A DNA stretch of 64,000 bases. Origin: Enterococcus hirae ATCC 9790. GTDB lineage: Bacteria; Bacillota; Bacilli; Lactobacillales; Enterococcaceae. The notes under the pieces were generated by a model, which worked only from the letters and a program-made list of their open reading frames with translations, did not search any database and had not been told where the DNA came from. The stretch spans positions 950,001 through 1,014,000 of the forward strand of contig NC_018081.1 of the NCBI RefSeq assembly GCF_000271405.2, read 5' to 3'. The translations under genes and the position numbers were made by a program. Below are positions 55,361 through 63,060 of this stretch, piece after piece (within the stretch, counting starts at the first letter, position 1; every line of letters begins with the position of its first letter).

Positions 55361-55555
55361 GACACTTTCTATTTTTGGAGAGTGTCTTTTTTTTGTACTT
55401 TTGGGTACGGAAATGGGTATGAGATTTTTAAACCTGCTATTAATTTTACATTCTTTGCTTCTTCCAATCGTTGTTCAAATTTTTCATAGGTGGATAGATC
55501 GATAATTTAGTAGTTATCTTAGGAATGTTTGGGGTATATAAATAATGATATTGGA
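55361..55555. repeat. Scar repeat B (rpsI terminator plus adjoining DNA)
   Basis: The right counterpart of 54443-54630. It includes a full terminator copy and the shared TGGATAGATCGATAATTTAG stretch. Together with the copy at 55852-55885 it indicates repeated insertion-deletion events at the same site. 55337-55627 holds no intact gene. Confidence 0.6.
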
Positions 55556-55627
55556 TATTTTTTGACTTTTCTTGCCTAAAAAATGTTGTTTTTTTACAGT
55601 GTAGAGAAAATATAATAAATGAAATAC

Positions 55628-55701
55628 TTTCTCCGCCATTATTTGTTTTTCTCCGCCAAATAATATAAAATGGCGGAGAAAATAAGTGGATGGCGGTGAA
55701 A
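55628..55701. promoter_or_regulatory. Operator-like array of four TTTCTCCGCCA sites
   Basis: TTTCTCCGCCA at 55628 and 55648 (20 bp apart) and its inverted form TGGCGGAGAAA at 55671 and TGGCGGTGAAA at 55691 (20 bp apart, one change) flank an AT-rich centre (AATAATATAAAA). Two direct pairs face each other. It precedes a frame at 55690-55899 that looks truncated, so it is probably the operator of a lost gene. Confidence 0.55.
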
Positions 55702-55851
55702 GAATTTAATTATTCTACACGCCTTTTGTTCGTTATCTTGTCGGAATCATTTTGCGAACTTACGGAAACTTCTCAGACAGATCGGGCGAGTTACGAGAAT
55801 CACACTGTGCGAAGCTATGCTGAGTGCAGTTACCTTGAGTATGACTTTCAA

Positions 55852-55885
55852 GGCACTTTCCAAACTTTGGAGAGTGTCTTTTTTC
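55852..55885 (+). terminator. rpsI-type terminator, copy 4
   Basis: GGCACTTTCC and GGAGAGTGTC surround AAACTTT and are followed by TTTTTT. It ends the truncated frame 55690-55899 region and marks the outermost copy of the rpsI scar series. Confidence 0.75.
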
Positions 55886-55948
55886 ATTTTGAATCATAAA
55901 AAAGATGTCGTGAGTTTCACCAACATCAAAAAAGTATAGGGGCATAAT

Positions 55949-55978
55949 AATCTGTTCCACTTTAATGTGGAACAGATT
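55949..55978. promoter_or_regulatory. Perfect 12-bp hairpin upstream of the PTS operon
   Basis: AATCTGTTCCAC and GTGGAACAGATT enclose TTTAAT. No T run follows immediately, so it may be an operator or an RNA hairpin rather than a terminator. Confidence 0.4.
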
Positions 55979-56019
55979 ACGTATTTATCTTTAGTGAGAA
56001 AAACTCTATGATATAGACA

Positions 56020-56035
56020 AGGAAAACGTTTTCTG
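56020..56035 (+). promoter_or_regulatory. cre-like CcpA site
   Basis: AGGAAAACGTTTTCTG is a near-palindrome close to the cre consensus TGWAARCGYTWNCA, located just before the PTS regulator gene at 56048. Glucose repression of the operon through CcpA is likely. Confidence 0.6.
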
Positions 56036-56047
56036 AGGTGATAATGG

Positions 56048-57990
56048 ATGTTATCAAAGCGCGAGAGTCAGTTAATTGAATTACTTTTAGAGGAGGAGAA
56101 TTTTCAACCAGCAAGTTTCTTTAGTGAAAAACTCAATGTTTCAAATAAAACAATTTATCAAGATATTCAGAAGCTTGGACAGTTCTTGAATCGTTTTGAG
56201 TTAAAAATTGAAAAAAAACCTCGCATTGGGATCTACCTAATTGGAACGTCAACTAAAAAAAATGATGCCAAAATATTTATCACTAGTAAAGAAGCTATGT
56301 CAACAGAGGTAAAGTATAGTTCAAATTATCGTAGAGTGTACTTATTCGCCAATCTAATTTTTAAAACGGATAAAAAAGATATGAGTATTTTGAAAAAAAG
56401 TTTTTTGTCAGTATTGCAACTTTGCGTAAGGATTATGAGGAAATCATCAAATATTGTCGGTTAGCTGGGATTAGGATTACTTCAAATCATGTAATAGACA
56501 CACAAAAAACACCTGAAGAGTTGATCCAGCGGACATTTGTCAATTATTTTGAAAAAAACATCGGTGTAGGGAATGAAAAATGTCAATATCACTTTGTTTT
56601 TGATCAAGCGATGGTTCAGTTTGTGGATGATTTTGTAAAGAATTTTTACCAACAGTCTAAACAGCAACCAACAAATTATATTGTCCATTCACTCAAACTT
56701 TCGTTGTTAACTTTGATTGGTCGAGTAAAGCATGGCTACCATTCACAAACAAATAAAAATCCTTTGTTTGTCGAAATAAAGAAAATGGAATTATATATGG
56801 TGGCACTAGATTTTTCAAATGGGGTCAAAGATGAATTGAATTGTTCCTTTACGATAAATGATCTTTACTTTATTTGTTCGTTGTTTATGGGACATGGAGT
56901 GAGACCGTTTGTGAATCTGGCAACCCATAGTCAACAAATCATGGAGACCACCAAACAATTTATTCAAGATATGTCGACACTGGTTGAGAAGGATTTGGGG
57001 CAAGATAGTCAGCTGCTTCAATCTCTATTTGCCCATATTGAGCCAATGGTTTATCGGTTGCAAATGGGGATTACCATTAAAAATCCTTTAAAAGAGGATA
57101 TCATTCGGCAATACAGCACAATGTATACGCTAACAACTTACTGTATTCCAAAATTGGAAAAAGCAATGGGAATCAGAGTAACGGATGATGAAATTACTTT
57201 TTTGACTATTCATTTTCAGCTAGCTTTTGAAAAAATTGTGAATACGAAGCATGTTTTTCTTATTTGTCCAACGGGGTTGGGAACTTCGCAATTATTATTT
57301 CAGCGTATTCGTCATAGTTCTCCTAGCACCGTAGTCTATGAAGTGATTGATGTTCAAAAGTTGCAGGATTACAACTTAGATAGTGTCGATTTGATTATTT
57401 CAACAGTCAAATTAGAAAATGAATATCAAACGCCGATTATTTATGTTCGACCATTACCAACGAAAGAAGAAATTGCATTGATTAATCGTCATCTTCTTAC
57501 CTTGAATCAACAAGACAATACATTTTTACCATCCATTGCACCGGATAAAACGATTTTAAAGAAATATTTGAAGGATGGTTGGATGTTCTTGAATCAAGAT
57601 TTTGATAGTAGAGAATCTGTACTTTCTTTCATCACTGAGAAATATAAAGAAGAACAATTAGTAAAGGATAATTTTCTTGAGGTTGTACTTCAAAGAGAAA
57701 AACTAGGAGCTACCGGACTTTCATCAGGCGTAGCCATCCCACATGCAAATCCTAAATATGTAGTCAAAACAAAAATTTCTATTATCACTCTAAAAAACAA
57801 AATTACTTGGGGAGATGTGGATGTAAGGGTTGTTTTATTCTTAGCGATTGCAGAAGAAGATATGATTCAAGTGAAAAATATGATTGCACTACTTTATGAT
57901 GTCTTTGTCTCACCTGAGAGAATAAAAAGTATTGCAAGTAAAGAAACAAGGAATGAGATTATTAACGAAATTATAGGAAAGAGGAAGTAA
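56048..57990 (+). pseudogene. BglG/MtlR-type PTS-controlled activator, split by a frameshift
   Basis: The first frame (56048-56464) has the N-terminal HTH_11 domain (FSEKLNVSNKTIYQDIQKL). The second (to 57990) begins in mid-protein, overlapping at 56422: KDYEEIIKYCRLAGIRI onward contains PRD domains, an EIIB-like domain (VFLICPTGLGTSQLLF near residue 280 of the second frame) and a EIIA-like domain with GVAIPHANPKYV. The frames join at A7-G-T6 (56393-56406): one more A or T makes a continuous ~648-residue protein (L-K-K-K-F-F-V-S or similar). This is the expected regulator of the adjacent PTS operon; whether it is truly broken depends on sequence accuracy. Confidence 0.75.
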
Positions 57991-57991
57991 G

Positions 57992-58453
57992 ATGACGAGT
58001 TATTTTGGAAAGAAAATTGCATTATTTCAATCTGAGGTAAAGAGTCAGAAGGAAGCTTTATCAATTATTGCAACTTGTCTATATCAAACAGGTTTAGTGA
58101 AGGATTCGTTTGCAGAGAATGTACTGAAAAGAGAAGAAGTGTTTCCTACTGGCTTATTAATCAATGATGTTGGGATTGCTATTCCACATACGGATGCAGA
58201 ACACGTGAATGATTCTCAAATTGCATTTATGTCATTGAAAAAACCAGTAACTTTTTATGAAATGGGAACTGCAGATAAGGAAATTTCAGTCAGCTTGATC
58301 TTCATGTTGGCGTTGAAAGAACCACATGCACAGTTAGAAATGTTACAGAAGTTAATTACGATGTTTCAAAAAAAAGAGGTGGTTCAAAAGCTTCAAGCTG
58401 TAAATAATACTGAGGAGTATTATCAAATTATTGAAAAAGAAGGATTCGTTTAA
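57992..58453 (+). CDS. PTS EIIA component (fructose/galactitol-mannitol type)
   Basis: A 153-residue cytoplasmic phosphocarrier. The phosphorylatable His lies in DVGIAIPHTDAEHV near 65-75, typical of PTS_EIIA_2. It passes phosphate from HPr to the EIIB protein encoded at 59846. One nt separates it from the regulator gene, so they are translated together. Sugar specificity cannot be read from the sequence; the Gat-type EIIC suggests a hexitol or related sugar. Confidence 0.88.
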   Translation: MTSYFGKKIALFQSEVKSQKEALSIIATCLYQTGLVKDSFAENVLKREEVFPTGLLINDVGIAIPHTDAEHVNDSQIAFMSLKKPVTFYEMGTADKEISVSLIFMLALKEPHAQLEMLQKLITMFQKKEVVQKLQAVNNTEEYYQIIEKEGFV

Positions 58454-58476
58454 TAACCATTTTGAGGGGGAGCATT

Positions 58477-59823
58477 ATGTTAGATTTATTACAAAAATTT
58501 GTTGATCTCGGATCAATCGTTGTATTGCCAATCTTAATTTTTGTTTTTGGTTTGATTTTAGGAACGAAACCGAGTAAGGCTTTTATTTCAGCATTAACGG
58601 TTGGTGTTGGATTTGTCGGGTTGAATTTAGTTATCGATTTATTGACCAATAGCTTAGGACCAGCAGCACAAGCGATGGTTGAACGTTTTGGACTAAACTT
58701 AACAACCATTGATGTTGGTTGGCCGGCAGCAGCTGCGATTTCTTATGGAACCGTTTTAGGTAGTTTGGCGATTCCAGTAGCTATCGTAGTCAATGTGTTA
58801 TTAATTATTGTTGGCTTAACAAAAACACTGAATGTTGATATTTGGAATATCTGGCATGCAGCATTTGTTACTTCACTTGTCTACGCAGTAACGAATGACT
58901 TTGCAATGGGCATGTTGGCAACGGTTATTTATACAATGATGATTTTATTGTTTGGCGATATTTTAGGACCAATCATCAATAAATTCTATGGATTTCCAAA
59001 TATTACCTTCCCACACGGAACGGCAGCACCCGGGTTTGTTTTTGCCCTACCTTTAAATTGGTTATTCGATAGGATTCCAGGATTGAAAGATTGGCATGCA
59101 GATCCAGAAACGATTCAAAAACGGTTTGGCATCTTTGGTGATTCAACAGTCATGGGCTTTTTAATTGGTTTGGTTATGGGGATTTTAGCTGGATATGATG
59201 TTGCGGGAATTGGACAATTAGCGGTGAAAACTGGCGCTGTAATGGTCTTAATGCCTAAAATGGTGGCACTTTTAATGGAAGGCTTAACGCCTATTTCAGA
59301 ATCAGCAAATTCATTTGTTCAAAAACGTTTCCCAGGAAGAGAATTATATATCGGAATGGATGCCGCATTGTCAGTAGGACACCCAGCTGTATTATCTTCT
59401 TCGTTAATCTTAGTCCCAATCACGATTTTATTAGCAGTGATTTTACCAGGTAACACAACCTTGCCTTTCGGTGATTTGGCAACTATTCCATTCTTAGTTT
59501 GTTTGATGGCAGCTGTCTTTGGTGGAAACATTATTCGAACAATCTTAGGTGGGACGATCTACATGGTCACCATTTTATACATCACTTCATGGGTGGCACC
59601 ATTTTTAACAAAAGCAGCACAAGCGGCAAACTTTGATTTACAAGGACATTCATCAGTAACTGCGATGGCAGAAGGTGGACTGTGGACAACACTTCTATAC
59701 GTGGGTGGTGCAAAACTATTTGGTTACTTTGCCCTAGTCGGAATTGGTCTGATTATTACAGGTTTACTATTCTACGTGAATCGCATTTTACCTAAAAGAG
59801 CAGCTAAACAAACTGAAGTTTAA
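58477..59823 (+). CDS. PTS EIIC permease, galactitol (Gat) type
   Basis: A 448-residue membrane permease starting at ATG 58477 after GAGGGGGAG; an upstream in-frame ATG at 58462 lacks a proper site. About ten hydrophobic helices. The GatC-like features are FGLILGTKPSKAF near the N-terminus, MGFLIGLVMGILAGYDV near 220 and EGLTPISESANSFVQKRFPG near 265-285. It carries the sugar across the membrane while EIIB phosphorylates it. Confidence 0.85.
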   Translation: MLDLLQKFVDLGSIVVLPILIFVFGLILGTKPSKAFISALTVGVGFVGLNLVIDLLTNSLGPAAQAMVERFGLNLTTIDVGWPAAAAISYGTVLGSLAIPVAIVVNVLLIIVGLTKTLNVDIWNIWHAAFVTSLVYAVTNDFAMGMLATVIYTMMILLFGDILGPIINKFYGFPNITFPHGTAAPGFVFALPLNWLFDRIPGLKDWHADPETIQKRFGIFGDSTVMGFLIGLVMGILAGYDVAGIGQLAVKTGAVMVLMPKMVALLMEGLTPISESANSFVQKRFPGRELYIGMDAALSVGHPAVLSSSLILVPITILLAVILPGNTTLPFGDLATIPFLVCLMAAVFGGNIIRTILGGTIYMVTILYITSWVAPFLTKAAQAANFDLQGHSSVTAMAEGGLWTTLLYVGGAKLFGYFALVGIGLIITGLLFYVNRILPKRAAKQTEV

Positions 59824-59845
59824 TACAAAATAGGAGAGATGACAG

Positions 59846-60130
59846 ATGAAAAAATTATTAATTATGTGCGGAACAGGTGTGGCTACTTCAACAGTGGTAA
59901 CAGGAAAAGTAAAAGAATGGTTGAAATCAAAAGGACTCGAAAATGAAGTGAAACTATATCAATCAAAAGTTGCTGATGAGATTGGCAAAATTGATGACTA
60001 CGATATTGTGGTCAGTACGACCGTGGTTCCTGACAACATTAAAGATAAAGTAATTATGGGGCTTCCTTTATTAACCGGAATTGGCATTGATGGGTTGTTT
60101 GACGAAATTGAAGCGAAGATTAAAGCCTAA
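59846..60130 (+). CDS. PTS EIIB component, galactitol type
   Basis: A 94-residue EIIB with the phosphocysteine loop in LLIMCGTGVATSTVVTGKV (Cys 9), the standard GatB/lactose-type P-loop. AGGAGAG upstream. It receives phosphate from EIIA and gives it to the sugar at EIIC. The three separate PTS proteins A, C, B in this order match the Gat layout. Confidence 0.9.
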   Translation: MKKLLIMCGTGVATSTVVTGKVKEWLKSKGLENEVKLYQSKVADEIGKIDDYDIVVSTTVVPDNIKDKVIMGLPLLTGIGIDGLFDEIEAKIKA

Positions 60131-60156
60131 AAAATACTTGAAAAGAAGGTAATCAA

Positions 60157-60984
60157 ATGTTAGTTACAACGAAAGAGATGTTTGAAAAAGCGCAAAAAGA
60201 AAACTATGCGATTCCGGCAGCAAACTTTTTTGATTTAGATTCTGCAAGAACCTTTGTAGAGGTTGCAGAAAAAATGCAAAAGCCATTAATTTTAGCCTTT
60301 GCACAAGCGCATATTGAAGAATGTCCTCTTGAAGAGGCAGCATTAATTGCAACATATTTAGCCAAAAAAGCAAGTGTTCCAGTAGCACTTCATTTGGATC
60401 ATGGACAAGATGAGGAAATCATCAAGCAAGCAATCGAGCTTGGGTTCACTTCTGTGATGATAGATGCTTCGCAGGATGAGATTGAAACAAATATTCGTCG
60501 TTCAAAAGCAATTACGGAATATGCTCATGAAAGAGGTGTTGTGGTAGAGGCTGAGATTGGACACGTGGGAACGGGAAATAGTTATGAATTTAAGGAAACC
60601 ACGGACACCATTTATACCGAAGTGGAGGAAGCAGCACGTTTTGCGAAAGAAACCGGCGTCGATTCATTGGCAGTTTCGATAGGTACGGCTCATGGGCAAT
60701 ACAAAGGAACACCGAAAATCAGCTTTGAGCGGTTGGAAGAAATTAAAAATGAAGTTTCAATTCCATTAGTGTTGCATGGGGGCTCATCATCTGGTGATGA
60801 AAATCTACACAAATGTGCTGTTTCAGGGATCAATAAAATTAATATCTTTACTGATTTTATCACAGCAGCAATGGATGTAATTAACGAAGAAAAACCAGAG
60901 GATTATTTTACACTTAAACGATTAGCGAACCAAGCGATTGCGGATACGTTATCGCATTATTACAAAGTATTTGCAACAAAATAG
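60157..60984 (+). CDS. Class II aldolase (GatY/KbaY/FbaA family)
   Basis: A 275-residue zinc-dependent ketose-bisphosphate aldolase. Zinc ligands are visible: HLDHGQDEE (near 80), the glutamate region VVVEAEIGHVGTG near 130, SIGTAHGQYKG near 175 and PLVLHGGSSSG near 207. In this setting it should cleave the phosphorylated PTS sugar product, giving a triose phosphate and dihydroxyacetone phosphate. It may prefer tagatose-bisphosphate or another substrate. Its neighbour, an isomerase of triose phosphates, fits that job. Confidence 0.85.
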   Translation: MLVTTKEMFEKAQKENYAIPAANFFDLDSARTFVEVAEKMQKPLILAFAQAHIEECPLEEAALIATYLAKKASVPVALHLDHGQDEEIIKQAIELGFTSVMIDASQDEIETNIRRSKAITEYAHERGVVVEAEIGHVGTGNSYEFKETTDTIYTEVEEAARFAKETGVDSLAVSIGTAHGQYKGTPKISFERLEEIKNEVSIPLVLHGGSSSGDENLHKCAVSGINKINIFTDFITAAMDVINEEKPEDYFTLKRLANQAIADTLSHYYKVFATK

Positions 60985-60996
60985 AGGAGGGTTCTC

Positions 60997-61692
60997 ATGA
61001 GAACAGTAAGAAAACCATTTTTTGTGGTTAATCCTAAATCTTATTTGTATGGTGAACAGGCATTGGAACTAGCAAAAACAGCGGATCAATTAGCTGCAGC
61101 ATACGACATCGATATCATTTTTACTTGTCAACATGTTGATGTTCGGCTAATTAAAGAACAGACAACGCAGTTGATTGTGAGTGTTCAACATATCGATGGG
61201 ATAGCCCCTGGTAGAGGGATGGGACACGTTTTACCTGAAGGCGTTGTAGCGGCTGGAGCAGAAGCGACCTTCCTTAATCACGCAGAACGTCCTTTATCGG
61301 TTAGTGAGCTGTGCGATGCCGTCAAGCGAGCAAAGGAACTTGGTCTATTGACTATTGTTTGTGCAAATTCTTTAGAAGAGGCGAAGCTCGTAGCTTCCTT
61401 GAAACCTGATGTGATGGTTTGTGAGCCTACGGAATTAATAGGTACAGGTCAAGCAAGTGACATTTCTTATATGATTCAAACCAATGAAGCTGTACGCAAG
61501 ATGGATCCTGAAATTTTTGTTCTGCAGGCAGCAGGGATTTCAACGGTAGCAGATGTTCGCAAAGCACTTGATTCGGGGGCTGATGCAACGGGTGGAACCA
61601 GCGGGATTGTTTGTGCCAAAGATCCTGTGGACACATTGAAAGCGATGATTGAAGAAGTAAGTAAATGGAAAAAGGAGCAATCGACAAAATGA
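60997..61692 (+). CDS. Archaeal-type triose-phosphate isomerase
   Basis: A 231-residue TIM-barrel protein, shorter than bacterial TpiA (about 250). Active-site pieces match the archaeal subfamily: the Lys in NPKSYLYG (near 14), the His in FLNHAERPLS near 100 and the Glu in CEPTELIGTG near 147, then GGTSGIVCAKDP near 205. It probably interconverts glyceraldehyde- and dihydroxyacetone-phosphate or a related tetrose/pentose phosphate made by the aldolase. The stop TGA overlaps the ATG of the next gene. A housekeeping tpiA would be elsewhere. Confidence 0.8.
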   Translation: MRTVRKPFFVVNPKSYLYGEQALELAKTADQLAAAYDIDIIFTCQHVDVRLIKEQTTQLIVSVQHIDGIAPGRGMGHVLPEGVVAAGAEATFLNHAERPLSVSELCDAVKRAKELGLLTIVCANSLEEAKLVASLKPDVMVCEPTELIGTGQASDISYMIQTNEAVRKMDPEIFVLQAAGISTVADVRKALDSGADATGGTSGIVCAKDPVDTLKAMIEEVSKWKKEQSTK

Positions 61693-62204
61693 CAACTTAT
61701 ACTGAGCAACTTGTTTTGACTTCAAATGGTCAGCGAGTGACGTATCATAACATTACCGAACAAGTAAAAGAAATGGTGGCAAAAAGTGGGATAAAAAATG
61801 GCATTTGTCTTGTTCAGTCGCCACATACTACTTGTTCAGTTATTTTTGAGGAATTCATGCACGATTTGGATTTTAATGGGGATGAATTTTTACAGGTTGA
61901 TTTAAATCGGATTCTTGATCGAATTATTCCTCGAGAATTAACGGAAAATACCAATTATTGTTATCCTGGTCCGAAGCATCTTGATTTCTTGCTGTCCTTA
62001 GATGATCCAGACTATGCTGGTGATGCTGGAACGATTTTAAATGGAGATGCACATATTCGAGCATCATTCTTCGGAGCAAGTGAAAATTTCATTGTCAAAG
62101 AGGAAACATTAATGACAGGAGCTGTCGGCTCGATTTATTTCATTGATTTTGATCAAAACCGTGTTAGAAATCGAAAATGCCATATTTTAGTAATGGGTGA
62201 ATAG
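61689..62204 (+). CDS. YjbQ family protein (UPF0047)
   Basis: A 171-residue member of the YjbQ/UPF0047 family, some members of which have weak thiamine-phosphate synthase activity. ATG 61689 is preferred because AAGGAG lies 10 nt upstream and it overlaps the stop of the isomerase gene (ATGA), giving coupling. The conserved signature VQSPHTTCSVIFEE is near 40-53, and the C-terminal VYF-like block SIYFIDFDQNRVRNRKCHIL near 150. A YjbQ gene closing a PTS-aldolase operon is unusual and suggests a metabolic or repair role in the same pathway. Confidence 0.85.
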   Translation: MTTYTEQLVLTSNGQRVTYHNITEQVKEMVAKSGIKNGICLVQSPHTTCSVIFEEFMHDLDFNGDEFLQVDLNRILDRIIPRELTENTNYCYPGPKHLDFLLSLDDPDYAGDAGTILNGDAHIRASFFGASENFIVKEETLMTGAVGSIYFIDFDQNRVRNRKCHILVMGE

Positions 62205-62393
62205 AAAAGTAATAAGAAACAAACATTTGGGAAACTAATTGAATGGTCACACCTATAAAAATTAATACGAAAGATAATAGTTAGTTCATTCCGTTTTTTT
62301 GGTTAAACTACTAAAATTCATCATAGAGAATACTATAGGGAAACAAAAACTATTTAGTTTAGAAAAAGTATAGCCAGTTATCTGATCGGTAAA

Positions 62394-62442
62394 TAAGATC
62401 ATTGGGAAGACCTTGCTTAAGGCGTTCTTCTCAGTGATCTTA
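62394..62442. terminator. Terminator between the PTS operon and the two-component genes
   Basis: TAAGATCATTGGGAAGA (62394-62410) pairs with TCTTCTCAGTGATCTTA (62426-62442) with small bulges, and AT-rich DNA lies on both sides. It probably serves both convergent operons. No gene is seen in 62205-62393. Confidence 0.7.
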
Positions 62443-62454
62443 ATTTATTGTTGT

Positions 62455-63060
62455 TTAAATCCATCCTTGCTTTATTGCAAAATTTATCGCTTCAATTCGT
62501 GAACGTGATGCTGTTTTGCTTAGAATAGCAGAGATGTAATTACGTACAGTTCCCTCACTCAAAAATAGAGTTTGGGCAATTTGTTGGGTGCTGATGCCGG
62601 TTTTTAACAACGTTAAAATTTCAAGCTCTCTTGGGGTTAAAGGGTTTTTTTGAGTAATGAATGATTGAATAACCAATTCAGGTGAAAAAATCGTATCACC
62701 CGCCATGATTGAGCGGATCGAACGAATAAGTTCTTCACTGGGACTATCTTTTAGCATATAACCGTTGACATTGTTCTGTAAAGCTTGCTGAAAATAGTGT
62801 TCTTGCGCAAAGGTAGTCAGAACCATAATTTTCACATCCTGTTTCAATAAACGAAGCTGCTTAGCAATTTCCAAGCCAGTCAACTTAGGCATTTCAATGT
62901 CTAATAAAACGATATTTGGTTTCAATTTGATGATGTCAGATAATGCCGTATCACCATCTGTTGCAGAACCAATAACTTCAAAATCTGTTTCAAGATTCAA
63001 AATCATCGTTAATGCAGTGTTCAATAATTGTTGATCCTCTGCCAAATACAATTTAATCAT
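62455..63060 (-). CDS. NarL/LuxR-type response regulator
   Basis: A 201-residue regulator starting at ATG 63060, with AAGGAG 7 nt upstream; the start codon overlaps the kinase gene's end. The receiver domain (1-120) has the phospho-acceptor Asp in NIVLLDIEMPKLTG near 50 and acidic pocket AEDQ at 6-9; the C-terminal LuxR HTH (LTPRELEILTLLKTGISTQQIA, about 140-165) is present. It pairs with the kinase encoded just upstream. The target is probably an ABC transporter or envelope stress gene lying beyond the window. Confidence 0.9.
   Translation of the reverse strand: MIKLYLAEDQQLLNTALTMILNLETDFEVIGSATDGDTALSDIIKLKPNIVLLDIEMPKLTGLEIAKQLRLLKQDVKIMVLTTFAQEHYFQQALQNNVNGYMLKDSPSEELIRSIRSIMAGDTIFSPELVIQSFITQKNPLTPRELEILTLLKTGISTQQIAQTLFLSEGTVRNYISAILSKTASRSRIEAINFAIKQGWI

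Noticed and set aside
55690..55899. 69-codon frame after the TTTCTCCGCCA array as an intact gene
   Set aside because: No recognisable domain and it ends inside an rpsI-type terminator copy; more likely the stub of a gene lost at the scar.
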